Positions 1 to 6,539 are shown, counted from the first letter of the stretch. The stretch: 8,198 nucleotides of DNA from CAZSXS01 sp964611385 (GCA_964611385.1 CAZSXS010000115.1:1-8198), one strand, 5' to 3'. The notes: generated from the sequence alone by a model not told the origin. Translations and numbers: made by a program.

Positions 1-54
1 GTAGGCGGCTCGAACGAGAAGCCCCCGCTTCTTTAAGCGGCGGGAGTACGTCAC
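1..54 (+). mobile_element. Probable right end of an IS200/IS605-type element (3' end of a TnpB-associated reRNA/omegaRNA)
   Basis: The sequence GAGAAGCCCCCGCTT at 18-30 forms a hairpin with AAGCGG-C-GGG at 35-44 (loop about CTTT, one bulged C) and is followed by GAGTACGTCAC, ending at 54. This order of GAAGCCCCC hairpin and a GTCAC-like end is characteristic of the right ends of IS200/IS605/IS1341 elements, where it also forms the 3' scaffold of the guide RNA used by TnpB. No transposase or TnpB coding sequence is visible because the element would extend left of the window. There is no T-tract after the hairpin, so a terminator is a poorer explanation. The family call rests on remembered consensus, not a search. 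Confidence 0.5.
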
Positions 55-67
55 TGAAACTATACTA

Positions 68-166
68 TACTCAGTACTGTTTAGCTTTGCAAAGCCGCCG
101 CCCAAAACGATAGAGTTTATCCGAGTTGAATAATGGCGGCTTGGTAACTGTTTAGGAGACTGAGTA
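68..166 (+). repeat. MITE-like 99-bp repeat, copy A, with TACTCAGT terminal inverted repeats
   Basis: The element begins TACTCAGT (68-75) and ends ACTGAGTA (159-166), a perfect 8-bp terminal inverted repeat. It matches the reverse complement of 7039-7137 at 82 of 99 positions without a gap. An internal stem pairs AAGCCGCC (92-99) with GGCGGCTT (135-142). The loop carries AAAACGATAGA, conserved in copy B. If the flanking TA is a target duplication, the element proper is CTCAGT...ACTGAG, which would fit mobilisation by a Tc1/mariner-IS630-type transposase; that is inference. It has no coding capacity. It lies in the 5' leader of alr and contributes AGGAGA at 154-159, although alr has a better SD further on. 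Confidence 0.8.
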
Positions 167-185
167 AATGAACAGGAGGCAGGAA

Positions 186-1382
186 ATGTACCAACGATTG
201 TGGGCAGAGATTGACCTAAAATGCATACGAAAAAACTACCTTTCGATAAAAGCACAAACTGAAAATGCTCATAGCAAAGTAATGCAAGCTGAAAATACGC
301 ATAATAAAATCACTCAAAATAAGAATGATAAAGACGAAGCCATAAAAATTTGCGCCATCGTTAAGGCTGATGGATATGGTCACGGTGCGGTGGCTGTTTC
401 AAAGGAGCTGGTCAAGGCCGGGGTTGACTGGCTGGCCGTGGCGATCTGTGATGAGGGCCAACAGCTACGAGAAGCCGGAATCGAAAGTCCGGTCTTAATC
501 TTGGGCTATACCCCAGAGTGGCAGTTTGAGCAGATCCTTTGCAATGACTTAACCAAAACCATCTATGACCTGGAAACAGCAAAGTGCTTGTCATCTCATG
601 CGCAAAGGCTTCACAAAAAAGCAAGTGTACATATTAAGGTAGATACAGGTATGAACCGCCTGGGCTTTCAGCCGGATCATATCAAAGAGATTTTGGAAGT
701 GGCTAGGCTGGGGGGTCTGGAAGTCACAGGAATATTTACCCATTTTGCCTATGCTGAGGATGCGGACAAAGGCTTTACAGTCTTTCAATACGAAAGCTTT
801 ATGGACTGTGTTCGCAGCTTGGAGAAGGAAGGGCTTTTTATTCCCCTGAAACATGCCAGCAACAGCAACGCCATTTTAAATCATCACTTCGGACCAGAGT
901 TAAACATGGTGCGTCCGGGGCTGATCCTTTATGGTTATAGCGACAGCGACCTGGATCTAAGCCGCCTGAGGCCAGGAATGAAGCCCGAACCGGCCCTATC
1001 CTTAAAGACAGTGGTCAGCCAGATCAAGGAGCTTCCCGCAAACACCTCCATTGGCTACAGGCGCAGTTATACGACGACAAAAAACACAAGGATCGCCACC
1101 TTGCCAGTGGGTTATGCGGACGGGTATCCCCGAGCCCTAAGCAACAAAGGGCGGGTACTGATCAATGGAAACGAGTGCCCGATTGTGGGACTGGTATGTA
1201 TGGATATGATGATGGTAGATGTGACAGACCTGGAAGTAAAAACCAACGACGAAGTACAACTAATCGGAAAAAGCAAGGAAAAAGAGATAAGTGCCAATGA
1301 ACTGGCCGAGCTTACAAACACAATAAACTACGAAATATTGTGCAGCATAGGAAAGAGAGTACCGAGGATTTACATCGAATAA
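186..1382 (+). CDS. alr: Alanine racemase
   Basis: This PLP-dependent cytoplasmic enzyme interconverts L- and D-alanine to supply D-Ala for peptidoglycan. The protein opens WAEIDLKCIRKNY, carries the PLP-lysine motif IVKADGYGHG (Lys about residue 60), the barrel motifs KVDTGMNRLG, THFAYAED and MVRPGLILYG, and the C-terminal-domain SIGYRRSY (catalytic Tyr about 291) and GLVCMDMMMVD. I prefer ATG 186 because AGGAGG sits six bases before it at 174-179; an in-frame ATG at 168 would add six residues and has only AGGAGA eight bases upstream. At 398 residues it is a little longer than the usual ~370-390. The excess is an Asn/Lys/Gln-rich insertion at residues about 25-54 between the first helix and the lysine strand. 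It leads the gene block and is followed by ndoA, as dal and ndoA are near each other in Bacillus. Confidence 0.96.
   Translation: MYQRLWAEIDLKCIRKNYLSIKAQTENAHSKVMQAENTHNKITQNKNDKDEAIKICAIVKADGYGHGAVAVSKELVKAGVDWLAVAICDEGQQLREAGIESPVLILGYTPEWQFEQILCNDLTKTIYDLETAKCLSSHAQRLHKKASVHIKVDTGMNRLGFQPDHIKEILEVARLGGLEVTGIFTHFAYAEDADKGFTVFQYESFMDCVRSLEKEGLFIPLKHASNSNAILNHHFGPELNMVRPGLILYGYSDSDLDLSRLRPGMKPEPALSLKTVVSQIKELPANTSIGYRRSYTTTKNTRIATLPVGYADGYPRALSNKGRVLINGNECPIVGLVCMDMMMVDVTDLEVKTNDEVQLIGKSKEKEISANELAELTNTINYEILCSIGKRVPRIYIE
258..317 (+). repeat. Imperfect 2 x 30-nt in-frame tandem repeat inside alr
   Basis: Units 258-287 and 288-317 match at 21 of 30 positions and encode TENAHSKVMQ and AENTHNKITQ. 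A weaker, Asn/Lys/Asp-rich stretch follows (NKNDKDEA). The segment is more A-rich than the surrounding gene and falls where alanine racemases normally have a short surface loop, so it is probably an expansion tolerated outside the catalytic core. Confidence 0.7.
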
Positions 1383-1474
1383 AACCAGAAAAATAAAAAA
1401 TCCTAAAACGGTATAATTGTCAAAAACCGTGGAAAGAATATGGTTGGGAGCAAAAATATTCGGAGAGTGAGAAT

Positions 1475-1819
1475 GTGTTAGTAAAACGAGGTGACATATT
1501 TTATGCTGACTTAAGCCCGGTCATAGGTTCGGAACAAGGAGGGATACGACCTGTACTGATTATTCAGAACGATGTAGGAAACAGATACAGCCCCACCGTA
1601 ATCTGTGCGGCCATAACGTCGCAGATCAATAAAGCAAAATTGCCAACCCATATCGAAATCAACAGTCACCAAATAACCTTGGTGAAGGATTCCGTTGTGT
1701 TGTTGGAGCAGATCAGAACCATAGACAAAAAAAGGCTCAGGGAAAAGATTTGCCGCTTAGATGAAGATATTATGAAAAAAATCAACAAGGCATTGCTGAT
1801 AAGTTTCGGATTGGTTTGA
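1475..1819 (+). CDS. ndoA: MazF/EndoA-family mRNA endoribonuclease (toxin)
   Basis: The 114-residue protein is close in length and sequence to Bacillus NdoA (EndoA/MazF-bs): VKRGDIFYADLSPVIGSEQGG at the start, then RPVLIIQND, AAITSQINKAKLPTH and SVVLLEQIRTIDKKRL. The family catalytic residues Arg25 and Thr48 are both present, so it should be active. Such enzymes dimerise and cut single-stranded mRNA at short motifs; the Bacillus enzyme prefers UACAU. The start is GTG 1475, with GGAG at 1462-1465; ATG 1473 is out of frame. In Bacillus the antitoxin gene ndoAI directly precedes this gene. Here only 92 bp separate it from alr, with no antitoxin reading frame, so the antitoxin is elsewhere, absent or replaced. 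A TATAAT at 1412-1417 lacks a convincing -35, so expression is probably by read-through from alr. Confidence 0.93.
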   Translation: MLVKRGDIFYADLSPVIGSEQGGIRPVLIIQNDVGNRYSPTVICAAITSQINKAKLPTHIEINSHQITLVKDSVVLLEQIRTIDKKRLREKICRLDEDIMKKINKALLISFGLV

Positions 1820-1833
1820 TACATAAATGAGTT

Positions 1834-1860
1834 GCATAATTTCTAATAATATGTCATAAT
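1834..1860 (+). promoter_or_regulatory. Possible forespore (sigma-G/F-type) promoter of gpr
   Basis: GCATA (1834-1838) and CATAATG (1855-1861) resemble the sigma-G -35 and -10 boxes (GHATR, CATNHTA), with a 16-base spacer. gpr is a classic forespore gene in Bacillus, so the match is expected. The spacer is slightly short for sigma-G. The predicted start at about 1868 would also fall inside the AAAGGAG SD (1865-1871), which weakens the call. Confidence 0.3.
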
Positions 1861-1878
1861 GCGTAAAGGAGCCGAACG

Positions 1879-2898
1879 ATGAAGGATCAAACAGAAATGA
1901 ATAGCTATAGTATTCGAACGGATTTGGCCATTGAAGCCCGTGAGCTGTCTCAGGAAGACGAAAGTCAGGAAATAGAAGGCGTCAGCATAGAAACGGAAGA
2001 AAACGAAGAGTACGGTATCACGGTCAATTGGGTCAAGGTCTTAAATGAAAAAGGCTCCAAAGCAATCGGTAAGCCCGTCGGGAACTACATCACCCTAGAA
2101 TCCCAGCAGATGAAGGAAAATCGGATCGAAGCCCACGAGGAGATGTCAAAGATCCTTGTGAACTATTTAAGCCGCCTTCATCCTCTCACAGAAAACTCTG
2201 TGATTTTGGTCGTAGGGCTTGGGAACTGGAAGGTAACACCCGATGCATTAGGCCCAAAGGTCATCTCTAAGCTATTGATTACGCGACATATTAAAGAAAA
2301 CATTCCAATAGAACTTCAAGGCAGTGAATTAAGCAACAAGGTTCGTTCGGTATGCGCTGTATCCCCTGGTGTTATGGGAATCACAGGTATAGAGACCGTT
2401 GAAATCGTCAAGGGGATCACTAAGAGAGTTAAGCCGGATTTAGTGATCGCCATAGATGCTCTGGCAGCTCGGCGGACGAACCGTATTAATGCAACGATAC
2501 AAATTTCCGATACTGGACTTAGCCCCGGGGCCGGAGTAGGAAACAAACGTGCGGCTTTGAACGAAAAGAGCCTAGGAGTAAAGGTATTGGCGATGGGTGT
2601 TCCAACCGTAGTAGATGCGGCGACCCTGGTCAACGATACCATGGACAACATGTTGGAGTCTATGTTAAAAACTACCCCAAAAGGCAGCGACTTTTACAAA
2701 ATGCTAATGGAGCTTGAGTCAGAGGACAAATACAGGCTCATAACAGAAATACTCAGTCCCTACTGCGGCAACTTATTTGTCACACCAAAGGAAGTAGACG
2801 CAGTAGTGGATCGCTTGGCAAACATCATTGCCAACTCTTTAAACATCGCTTTACACCCTGGCATTACTAAAGACGATATTAATCGGTTTATGGGGTAA
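1879..2898 (+). CDS. gpr: Germination protease GPR (spore endopeptidase)
   Basis: GPR degrades the small acid-soluble proteins (SASP) that coat spore DNA, releasing amino acids during germination. It is made in the forespore as an inactive zymogen that cleaves itself. Here the N-terminus MKDQTEMNSYSIRTD followed by LAIEARE mirrors the Bacillus megaterium propeptide, where the first 15 residues are removed, so processing after Asp15 is likely. The core motifs are VVGLGNWKVTPDALGP (Asp122) and LVIAIDALAARRTNRI (Asp193), matching the two conserved aspartates of peptidase family A25, followed by SDTGLSPGAGVGNKR. The length of 339 residues is usual. AAAGGAG at 1865-1871 precedes the ATG by seven bases. 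It shows that the organism, or a recent ancestor, forms endospores. Confidence 0.96.
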   Translation: MKDQTEMNSYSIRTDLAIEARELSQEDESQEIEGVSIETEENEEYGITVNWVKVLNEKGSKAIGKPVGNYITLESQQMKENRIEAHEEMSKILVNYLSRLHPLTENSVILVVGLGNWKVTPDALGPKVISKLLITRHIKENIPIELQGSELSNKVRSVCAVSPGVMGITGIETVEIVKGITKRVKPDLVIAIDALAARRTNRINATIQISDTGLSPGAGVGNKRAALNEKSLGVKVLAMGVPTVVDAATLVNDTMDNMLESMLKTTPKGSDFYKMLMELESEDKYRLITEILSPYCGNLFVTPKEVDAVVDRLANIIANSLNIALHPGITKDDINRFMG

Positions 2899-2961
2899 CA
2901 CATAAGACTAGGAGCTGTATTATACTAATATTAATGCAGCGATACATACGTGGAGGGAAAC

Positions 2962-3846
2962 ATGCCATTAAATATTTTTGAAGGCTTGGAAAGCTTTGGT
3001 TTTAAAAACTTAGAAGATGTTAAAATTTATGAAGAGATAAAGCCGGGTGCTTTAAAAAAGCCTGATAAGCCTCCCGAACCAGCGCTTGTAGAAAATTTGT
3101 ATGATAAAACCGAAGAATGCCCGATCTGCAACAAAGAATTTACAGTAAGGCTTTTAAAGAAGAGTAAGTTAAGGCTGATTACATCTGATTTTGATTTAAA
3201 GGCTCACTACCTGCCGGCAGACCCATCTATCTATGATGTGTACATCTGTCCTCATTGTGGTTATGCGGCAACTAGCTTGTATTTTGGTAAAATTTCAGAA
3301 GCAGCGGGAAAATTGATCGCTGCCAACATCACCCCCAAGTTTAAGCCCAAGCAATACAAGGATGTCTATAGTGTAGACGATGCCATAGAACGCTACAAGT
3401 TGGCTCTTTTGAATGCAGTAGTCAAGAAGGCAAAGAGCAGCGAAAAGGCTTATTTGTGTATGAAAATAGGCTGGCTGTATCGAACCAAGGAGGACGAATC
3501 CAGAGAAAAGTTATTCTTGGGTACAGCAGCCAAGGGATTTGAATCTGCCCTGATCGAAGAGAATGCTCCTATCTGTGGCTTTGATGAAAACATCATACAA
3601 TACTTGATCGCCGCCTTTAACAAGATCAATGGAAACCTACAGGAGGCTATGAAGTGGTTGGGCCCTGTGGTCATTGCCAGAAATATTACCCCACGCTTAA
3701 AGGAAAGAGCGTCCCTTTTAAAAGAAGATATTCAAAAAGAGGTAGCAGCCAGAGCTGAGATGGAAAAGCTTAAGGCTCAGATGCCAGCAGAAGCCGCCTC
3801 TGCTCCTCAAGGAGTAGCTCCGCAGGCTGCCCCAGGCACTGGATAA
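2962..3846 (+). CDS. DUF2225 zinc-ribbon protein of unknown function
   Basis: The protein has two CxxC pairs, CPICNKEF (Cys53 and Cys56) and YICPHCGYAA (Cys96 and Cys99), spaced to form one zinc-binding site. This arrangement is typical of the DUF2225 family, common in Firmicutes and without an established role. The C-terminal half (about 130-270) is predominantly helical with TPR-like character (IERYKLALLNAV, KAYLCMKIGWLYR, NLQEAMKWLGPVV). A short Ala/Pro/Gln-rich tail follows. There is no signal peptide or membrane segment, so it should be cytoplasmic. I choose ATG 2962 because GGAGGG at 2952-2957 lies five bases before it; the in-frame GTG 2950 would place the SD inside the gene. It starts 63 bp after gpr and ends 19 bp before rnhB, so it is probably co-transcribed with them. 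Confidence 0.85.
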   Translation: MPLNIFEGLESFGFKNLEDVKIYEEIKPGALKKPDKPPEPALVENLYDKTEECPICNKEFTVRLLKKSKLRLITSDFDLKAHYLPADPSIYDVYICPHCGYAATSLYFGKISEAAGKLIAANITPKFKPKQYKDVYSVDDAIERYKLALLNAVVKKAKSSEKAYLCMKIGWLYRTKEDESREKLFLGTAAKGFESALIEENAPICGFDENIIQYLIAAFNKINGNLQEAMKWLGPVVIARNITPRLKERASLLKEDIQKEVAARAEMEKLKAQMPAEAASAPQGVAPQAAPGTG

Positions 3847-3865
3847 GCCGGAGGTTACGCTAAAA

Positions 3866-4570
3866 ATGAATACAGAATACGCAAAATGCACAGATTATAA
3901 TAAAACCAATAAAAACGCCAAAAGCACTGAGAAACAAATCAAGGAACACGAGCGTCTGCTTGCCTTGGAACTTTTTGAGGAAGAAGCCTATAAGGAAGGG
4001 TACGAAACGATAGCAGGTATGGATGAGGTTGGTCGAGGCCCCTTGGCGGGGCCGGTTGTGGCCGCTATGGTGGTTTTGCCCCGAGGCTTCAAACTGCCAG
4101 GTATCAACGATTCAAAAAAGCTCTCTCAAAAGAAAAGAGAAGAGCTTTTTTTTGCAATCAAGGAAGTGGCTTTGGGAATCGGAATTGGACTGGAAAGCAA
4201 CCTGGTGATTGATAAAATCAATATTCTGGAAGCCACAAAAGAAGCCATGCGAAAGGCCTATTTTAATCTACTCGAAACGACGGACTGGAAACTTTGCCCC
4301 GACTTGATTTTGATTGATGCCCTAAAGGTGCCCAAGATTCCTATCCCGCAGCGGCCCATCATTAAGGGGGATGAAAAAAGCGTTTCCATTGCTGCTGCCA
4401 GCATCATCGCTAAAGTACATAGGGATAAATTGATGGAAGAATTTCATCAGCAATACCCAGATTATTATTTTGCCGACAACAAAGGATACGGCACCAAAGT
4501 ACATATGGAGGCCTTGCGCAGTTGTGGGCCTTGTTTCATTCATAGAAGGAGTTTTCTGAAAAAGCTATGA
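3866..4570 (+). CDS. rnhB: Ribonuclease HII
   Basis: RNase HII cuts the RNA strand of RNA/DNA hybrids and starts removal of single ribonucleotides misincorporated in DNA. The catalytic acidic residues are visible: MDEVGRGPLAGPVV (Asp53, Glu54), LILIDALKVP (Asp151) and IIKGDEKSVSIAAASIIAKVHRD (Asp169), with the downstream NKGYGTKVHMEAL motif. The 234 residues include an N-terminal extension of about 45 charged residues before the catalytic core, as in the Bacillus enzyme. GGAGG at 3850-3854 stands 11 bases before the ATG, a long spacer. The stop overlaps the next start as ATGA, so the ylqG-like gene is probably translationally coupled. The order rnhB - ylqG - ylqH is also found in Bacillus subtilis. 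Confidence 0.96.
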   Translation: MNTEYAKCTDYNKTNKNAKSTEKQIKEHERLLALELFEEEAYKEGYETIAGMDEVGRGPLAGPVVAAMVVLPRGFKLPGINDSKKLSQKKREELFFAIKEVALGIGIGLESNLVIDKINILEATKEAMRKAYFNLLETTDWKLCPDLILIDALKVPKIPIPQRPIIKGDEKSVSIAAASIIAKVHRDKLMEEFHQQYPDYYFADNKGYGTKVHMEALRSCGPCFIHRRSFLKKL

Positions 4571-5727
4571 GAATCGAAGCAGAGCACCGAAGTCCGGAGG
4601 GCGGCGGCAAAGAGCCGACCACAGTCAAACATTTTACCCAGTTGTCGCAAGGCGACCGATTTACGGCGCAGGTGGTTGATATTCAGCCTGGCCGCGTGAC
4701 TATCCGTCTGGACAATGGGAACTTGCTGACGGCAAAAAGCCAGGTTCTCCCAGAAGCAAGGATCGGAGAAAAAACAAATTTCCTGGTCAAGGAGAATCAC
4801 AAGGGGCAGATTTTTCTTGAAATGGAAAAGTCCAATGATGGACAGCTGAACCTGGTGAAAGAAGCCCTGCGGGGAGCAGGCTTGGCCTTAACCAAGGAAA
4901 ACATCGCCAAAACCCAAGAGCTGATGCAAAAAGGCCAGTCCATTGACAGTGAATCCTTACGTCGAGCGATCTTTATGAACTTTATTCGCCAGGCTGAAGC
5001 CAACACGCCTTTGAAGGATCTACTTAAGAATCTTCTGAAAACCCTTGAAAGCCAGAGTAAAGGTATCGAAGAAAGAATAAAAGAGGGCAGTATTAAAGGG
5101 GACGCAACAAGCAAGGATCAGGAGCTCCTCCATTTGCTGAAAAACCTAGAAGTTTTAAAAGGGATCAAGCCTCACGAACTCTTGAATCTAACCAAGTACT
5201 TTAAGTCTCTCGAAGAATTAAGCGAGCTATTGAAACAGCTGAAAGAGGGCAAGCTCCAGGAAAGCAAGCTTCTGGAAGGCAAAACGCATGAAGGCGAACA
5301 GCAGGGGAGTAACCTAAGGCTACAGGGGGAAAAGCTAAGCGATAGCCTGGACTTTATGAAGCAAGTCAAGCAATATCTGCAATTTCCCGTCCTGTTCAAT
5401 GAGCCTACCCAGGCGGAACTTTTTATCCTGAAAGACGGCAAGGCCGGAAGAAATCAAGGTGTCAATTTGCTTTTGGCTTTGGACTTAAACAAACTTGGTA
5501 AGCTAGAGGCCTACATCACAAAGCTAGACAAAAGCCTGAGCCTGCATTTTAAGTGCGAGAAAGAAAATTGTCTAAAGCTCGCTAAGGAAAACAGCGATAA
5601 AATAAACAAAGCCCTGCAAGGGCTGGGTTATCAGGTGCTCGGGATTCGTTTTAGTCAAACAGAGAATAATCTTGGTGATGCAAAGAAGCCCGAAGCCGTT
5701 CGGTATTCCTTTGATATGAGGATTTGA
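4567..5727 (+). CDS. YlqG-like protein with FliK-type C-terminal domain
   Basis: The position after rnhB and before an FlhB-tail protein matches Bacillus ylqG. The N-terminal ~22-87 looks like a small beta domain (FTAQVVDIQPGRVTIRL, LLTAKSQVLPEARIGE). The middle, about 90-260, is helical, Leu/Lys/Glu-rich and locally repetitive (KEGKLQESKLLEGKTHEGE). The C-terminal ~270-365 (VNLLLALDLNKLGKLEAYITKL...ALQGLGYQVLGIRF) resembles the substrate-specificity domain of flagellar hook-length protein FliK. No flagellar genes are in the window. The function is unknown; partnership with the adjacent FlhB-like protein is inferred because real FliK acts on the FlhB cytoplasmic domain. The ATG overlaps the rnhB stop; the nearest SD, AAGGAG at about 4546-4551, is 15 bases away, consistent with coupling. 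There is no signal peptide or membrane segment. Confidence 0.75.
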   Translation: MRIEAEHRSPEGGGKEPTTVKHFTQLSQGDRFTAQVVDIQPGRVTIRLDNGNLLTAKSQVLPEARIGEKTNFLVKENHKGQIFLEMEKSNDGQLNLVKEALRGAGLALTKENIAKTQELMQKGQSIDSESLRRAIFMNFIRQAEANTPLKDLLKNLLKTLESQSKGIEERIKEGSIKGDATSKDQELLHLLKNLEVLKGIKPHELLNLTKYFKSLEELSELLKQLKEGKLQESKLLEGKTHEGEQQGSNLRLQGEKLSDSLDFMKQVKQYLQFPVLFNEPTQAELFILKDGKAGRNQGVNLLLALDLNKLGKLEAYITKLDKSLSLHFKCEKENCLKLAKENSDKINKALQGLGYQVLGIRFSQTENNLGDAKKPEAVRYSFDMRI

Positions 5728-5763
5728 GCTGGTAAATCACAAAGCAGGGAAGGAGAGGGTTGT

Positions 5764-6072
5764 ATGGATGAAAATCAAAAACCAAACCTAAATCCTAAAA
5801 TTAGGCAGGCTGCTGTCGCCTTAAAATACAACCCGACGGAAAGCGCTCCCAAGGTTGTAGCCAAGGGCAAGGGTGTTATAGCCGATCGTATTTTGGAAAG
5901 AGCCGAGGAAAATAAGATCCCTGTTTACAAGGATCCAGGCTTGGTAGAGGAGCTGACCCGGGTTGATCTTGGAGACAGCATCCCCCCCGAACTCTACGAG
6001 GTGGTGGCTCAGGTACTGATCTTTATCGCCGACCTGGACAAGCTGGAAAGCTACCGACGTGGAAATGGGTAG
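5764..6072 (+). CDS. YlqH-like protein, stand-alone FlhB/EscU C-terminal domain
   Basis: This 102-residue soluble protein corresponds to only the cytoplasmic tail of FlhB/YscU export-switch proteins: AVALKYNPTESAPKVVAKGKG, then IADRILERAEENKIPVYKDPGLVEEL and an ending rich in hydrophobic helix (VAQVLIFIADLDKL). The autocleavage motif of FlhB is NPTH; here it is NPTE (residues 23-26), so the histidine is missing while the Asn-Pro bond is kept. There are no transmembrane helices, so it cannot act as an export gate alone. It starts 36 bp after the FliK-like gene with AAGGAGAGG just upstream, and it is the last gene before the operon terminator. It is homologous in type and position to Bacillus ylqH, whose role is not established to my knowledge. 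Confidence 0.85.
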   Translation: MDENQKPNLNPKIRQAAVALKYNPTESAPKVVAKGKGVIADRILERAEENKIPVYKDPGLVEELTRVDLGDSIPPELYEVVAQVLIFIADLDKLESYRRGNG

Positions 6073-6093
6073 ATGATTGATGGAATGCATAAG

Positions 6094-6149
6094 AAACAGC
6101 CAATAAGCAATGAACAAGGCTTTTGTTCATTGCTTATTGGCTGTTTTTT
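6094..6149 (+). terminator. Rho-independent terminator of the alr-ylqH block
   Basis: A perfect 24-bp stem pairs 6094-6117 (starting AAACAGCC) with 6123-6146 (ending GGCTGTTT) around a 5-nt loop GGCTT, and the T-run continues to 6149. It begins 21 bases after the ylqH-like stop. Perfect stems of this length are unusual for simple terminators. Confidence 0.9.
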
Positions 6150-6183
6150 GATTCTTTATGAGAATGGTCACGGCTCAACTTCT

Positions 6184-6213
6184 AAAGGGCAGTCGGTTTC
6201 GGCTGTCCTTTTT
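6184..6213 (+). terminator. Second rightward terminator
   Basis: AAAGGGCAGTCG (6184-6195) pairs along its full length with CGGCTGTCCTTT (6200-6211), including two G-T pairs, around a GTTT loop, ending in TTTTT. No gene lies between it and the previous terminator, so it is either a fail-safe or the remnant of a lost unit. Confidence 0.8.
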
Positions 6214-6234
6214 GATGTCTTCATAGACGAAAGA

Positions 6235-6263
6235 TTGATTATTTGGATGACATATGGTATAAT
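6235..6263 (+). promoter_or_regulatory. Near-consensus housekeeping (sigma-A) promoter
   Basis: TTGATT (6235-6240) and TATAAT (6258-6263) are separated by exactly 17 bases, with an extended -10 TG at 6255-6256. Transcription would start near 6270. It is just downstream of two terminators, so it begins a separate unit. Confidence 0.75.
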
Positions 6264-6318
6264 TTGACAAGCTTTTTGGATGAATTGATAATTTGTTTAG
6301 ACAGAGGAGGTAACAAAG

Positions 6319-6363
6319 TTGCTTACGATCAATCAGGCAAGGGAGATCCTACGGCTCAATTAA
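6319..6363 (+). CDS. 14-codon reading frame with a strong SD; tiny peptide or truncated gene start
   Basis: GAGGAGG (6304-6310) lies eight bases before TTG 6319, which opens a frame reading MLTINQAREILRLN and stopping at TAA 6361. The promoter at 6235-6263 would transcribe it. The peptide resembles the first helix of helix-turn-helix/excisionase-type proteins (LTxxEAxxxL), so it may be the surviving start of such a gene. The -1 or +1 frame stays open to 6529, but I recognise nothing in its translation. A genuine short peptide, or an upstream frame controlling the RNA, is also possible. Confidence 0.3.
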   Translation: MLTINQAREILRLN

Positions 6364-6539
6364 TGATTACATAAAAATATTAATAGATATACAAAATAAT
6401 GGCTATGTTTATATGATGACTTTTAATACGAGCAATTACTTGTCGCCAATACTCCTTGCTAACAGGATATTAGCGGGTATTGCGACTTGCTGTATTCACA
6501 AACACCCCCCTATTCAACACAGGGGAACCTAATGTACAT

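Noticed and set aside
22..44. Hairpin at the left edge as a terminator of an upstream gene
   Set aside because: It is followed by GAGTACGTCAC rather than a T-run and fits an IS200/IS605 right end better.
168..185. Alternative alr start at ATG 168
   Set aside because: ATG 186 has a perfect AGGAGG at ideal spacing, and the family usually begins a few residues before WAEIDL; the 168 start would rely on AGGAGA from the repeat.
1412..1417. TATAAT upstream of ndoA as a promoter
   Set aside because: No -35-like hexamer at 16-18 bases upstream (only A-rich sequence) and no extended -10.
2921..2926. TATACT upstream of the DUF2225 gene as a promoter
   Set aside because: The expected -35 position reads ACACAT, a poor match; read-through from gpr is simpler.
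6073..6267. Reading frame of 64 codons starting right after the ylqH-like gene
   Set aside because: It runs straight through both terminator hairpins, has no proper SD and resembles no protein.
6314..6529. 72-codon open stretch in the frame overlapping the candidate RNA
   Set aside because: It has no start codon near the SD; the first in-frame ATG (6413) lacks an SD, and the translation is not recognisable. It remains possible as part of a frameshifted gene remnant.
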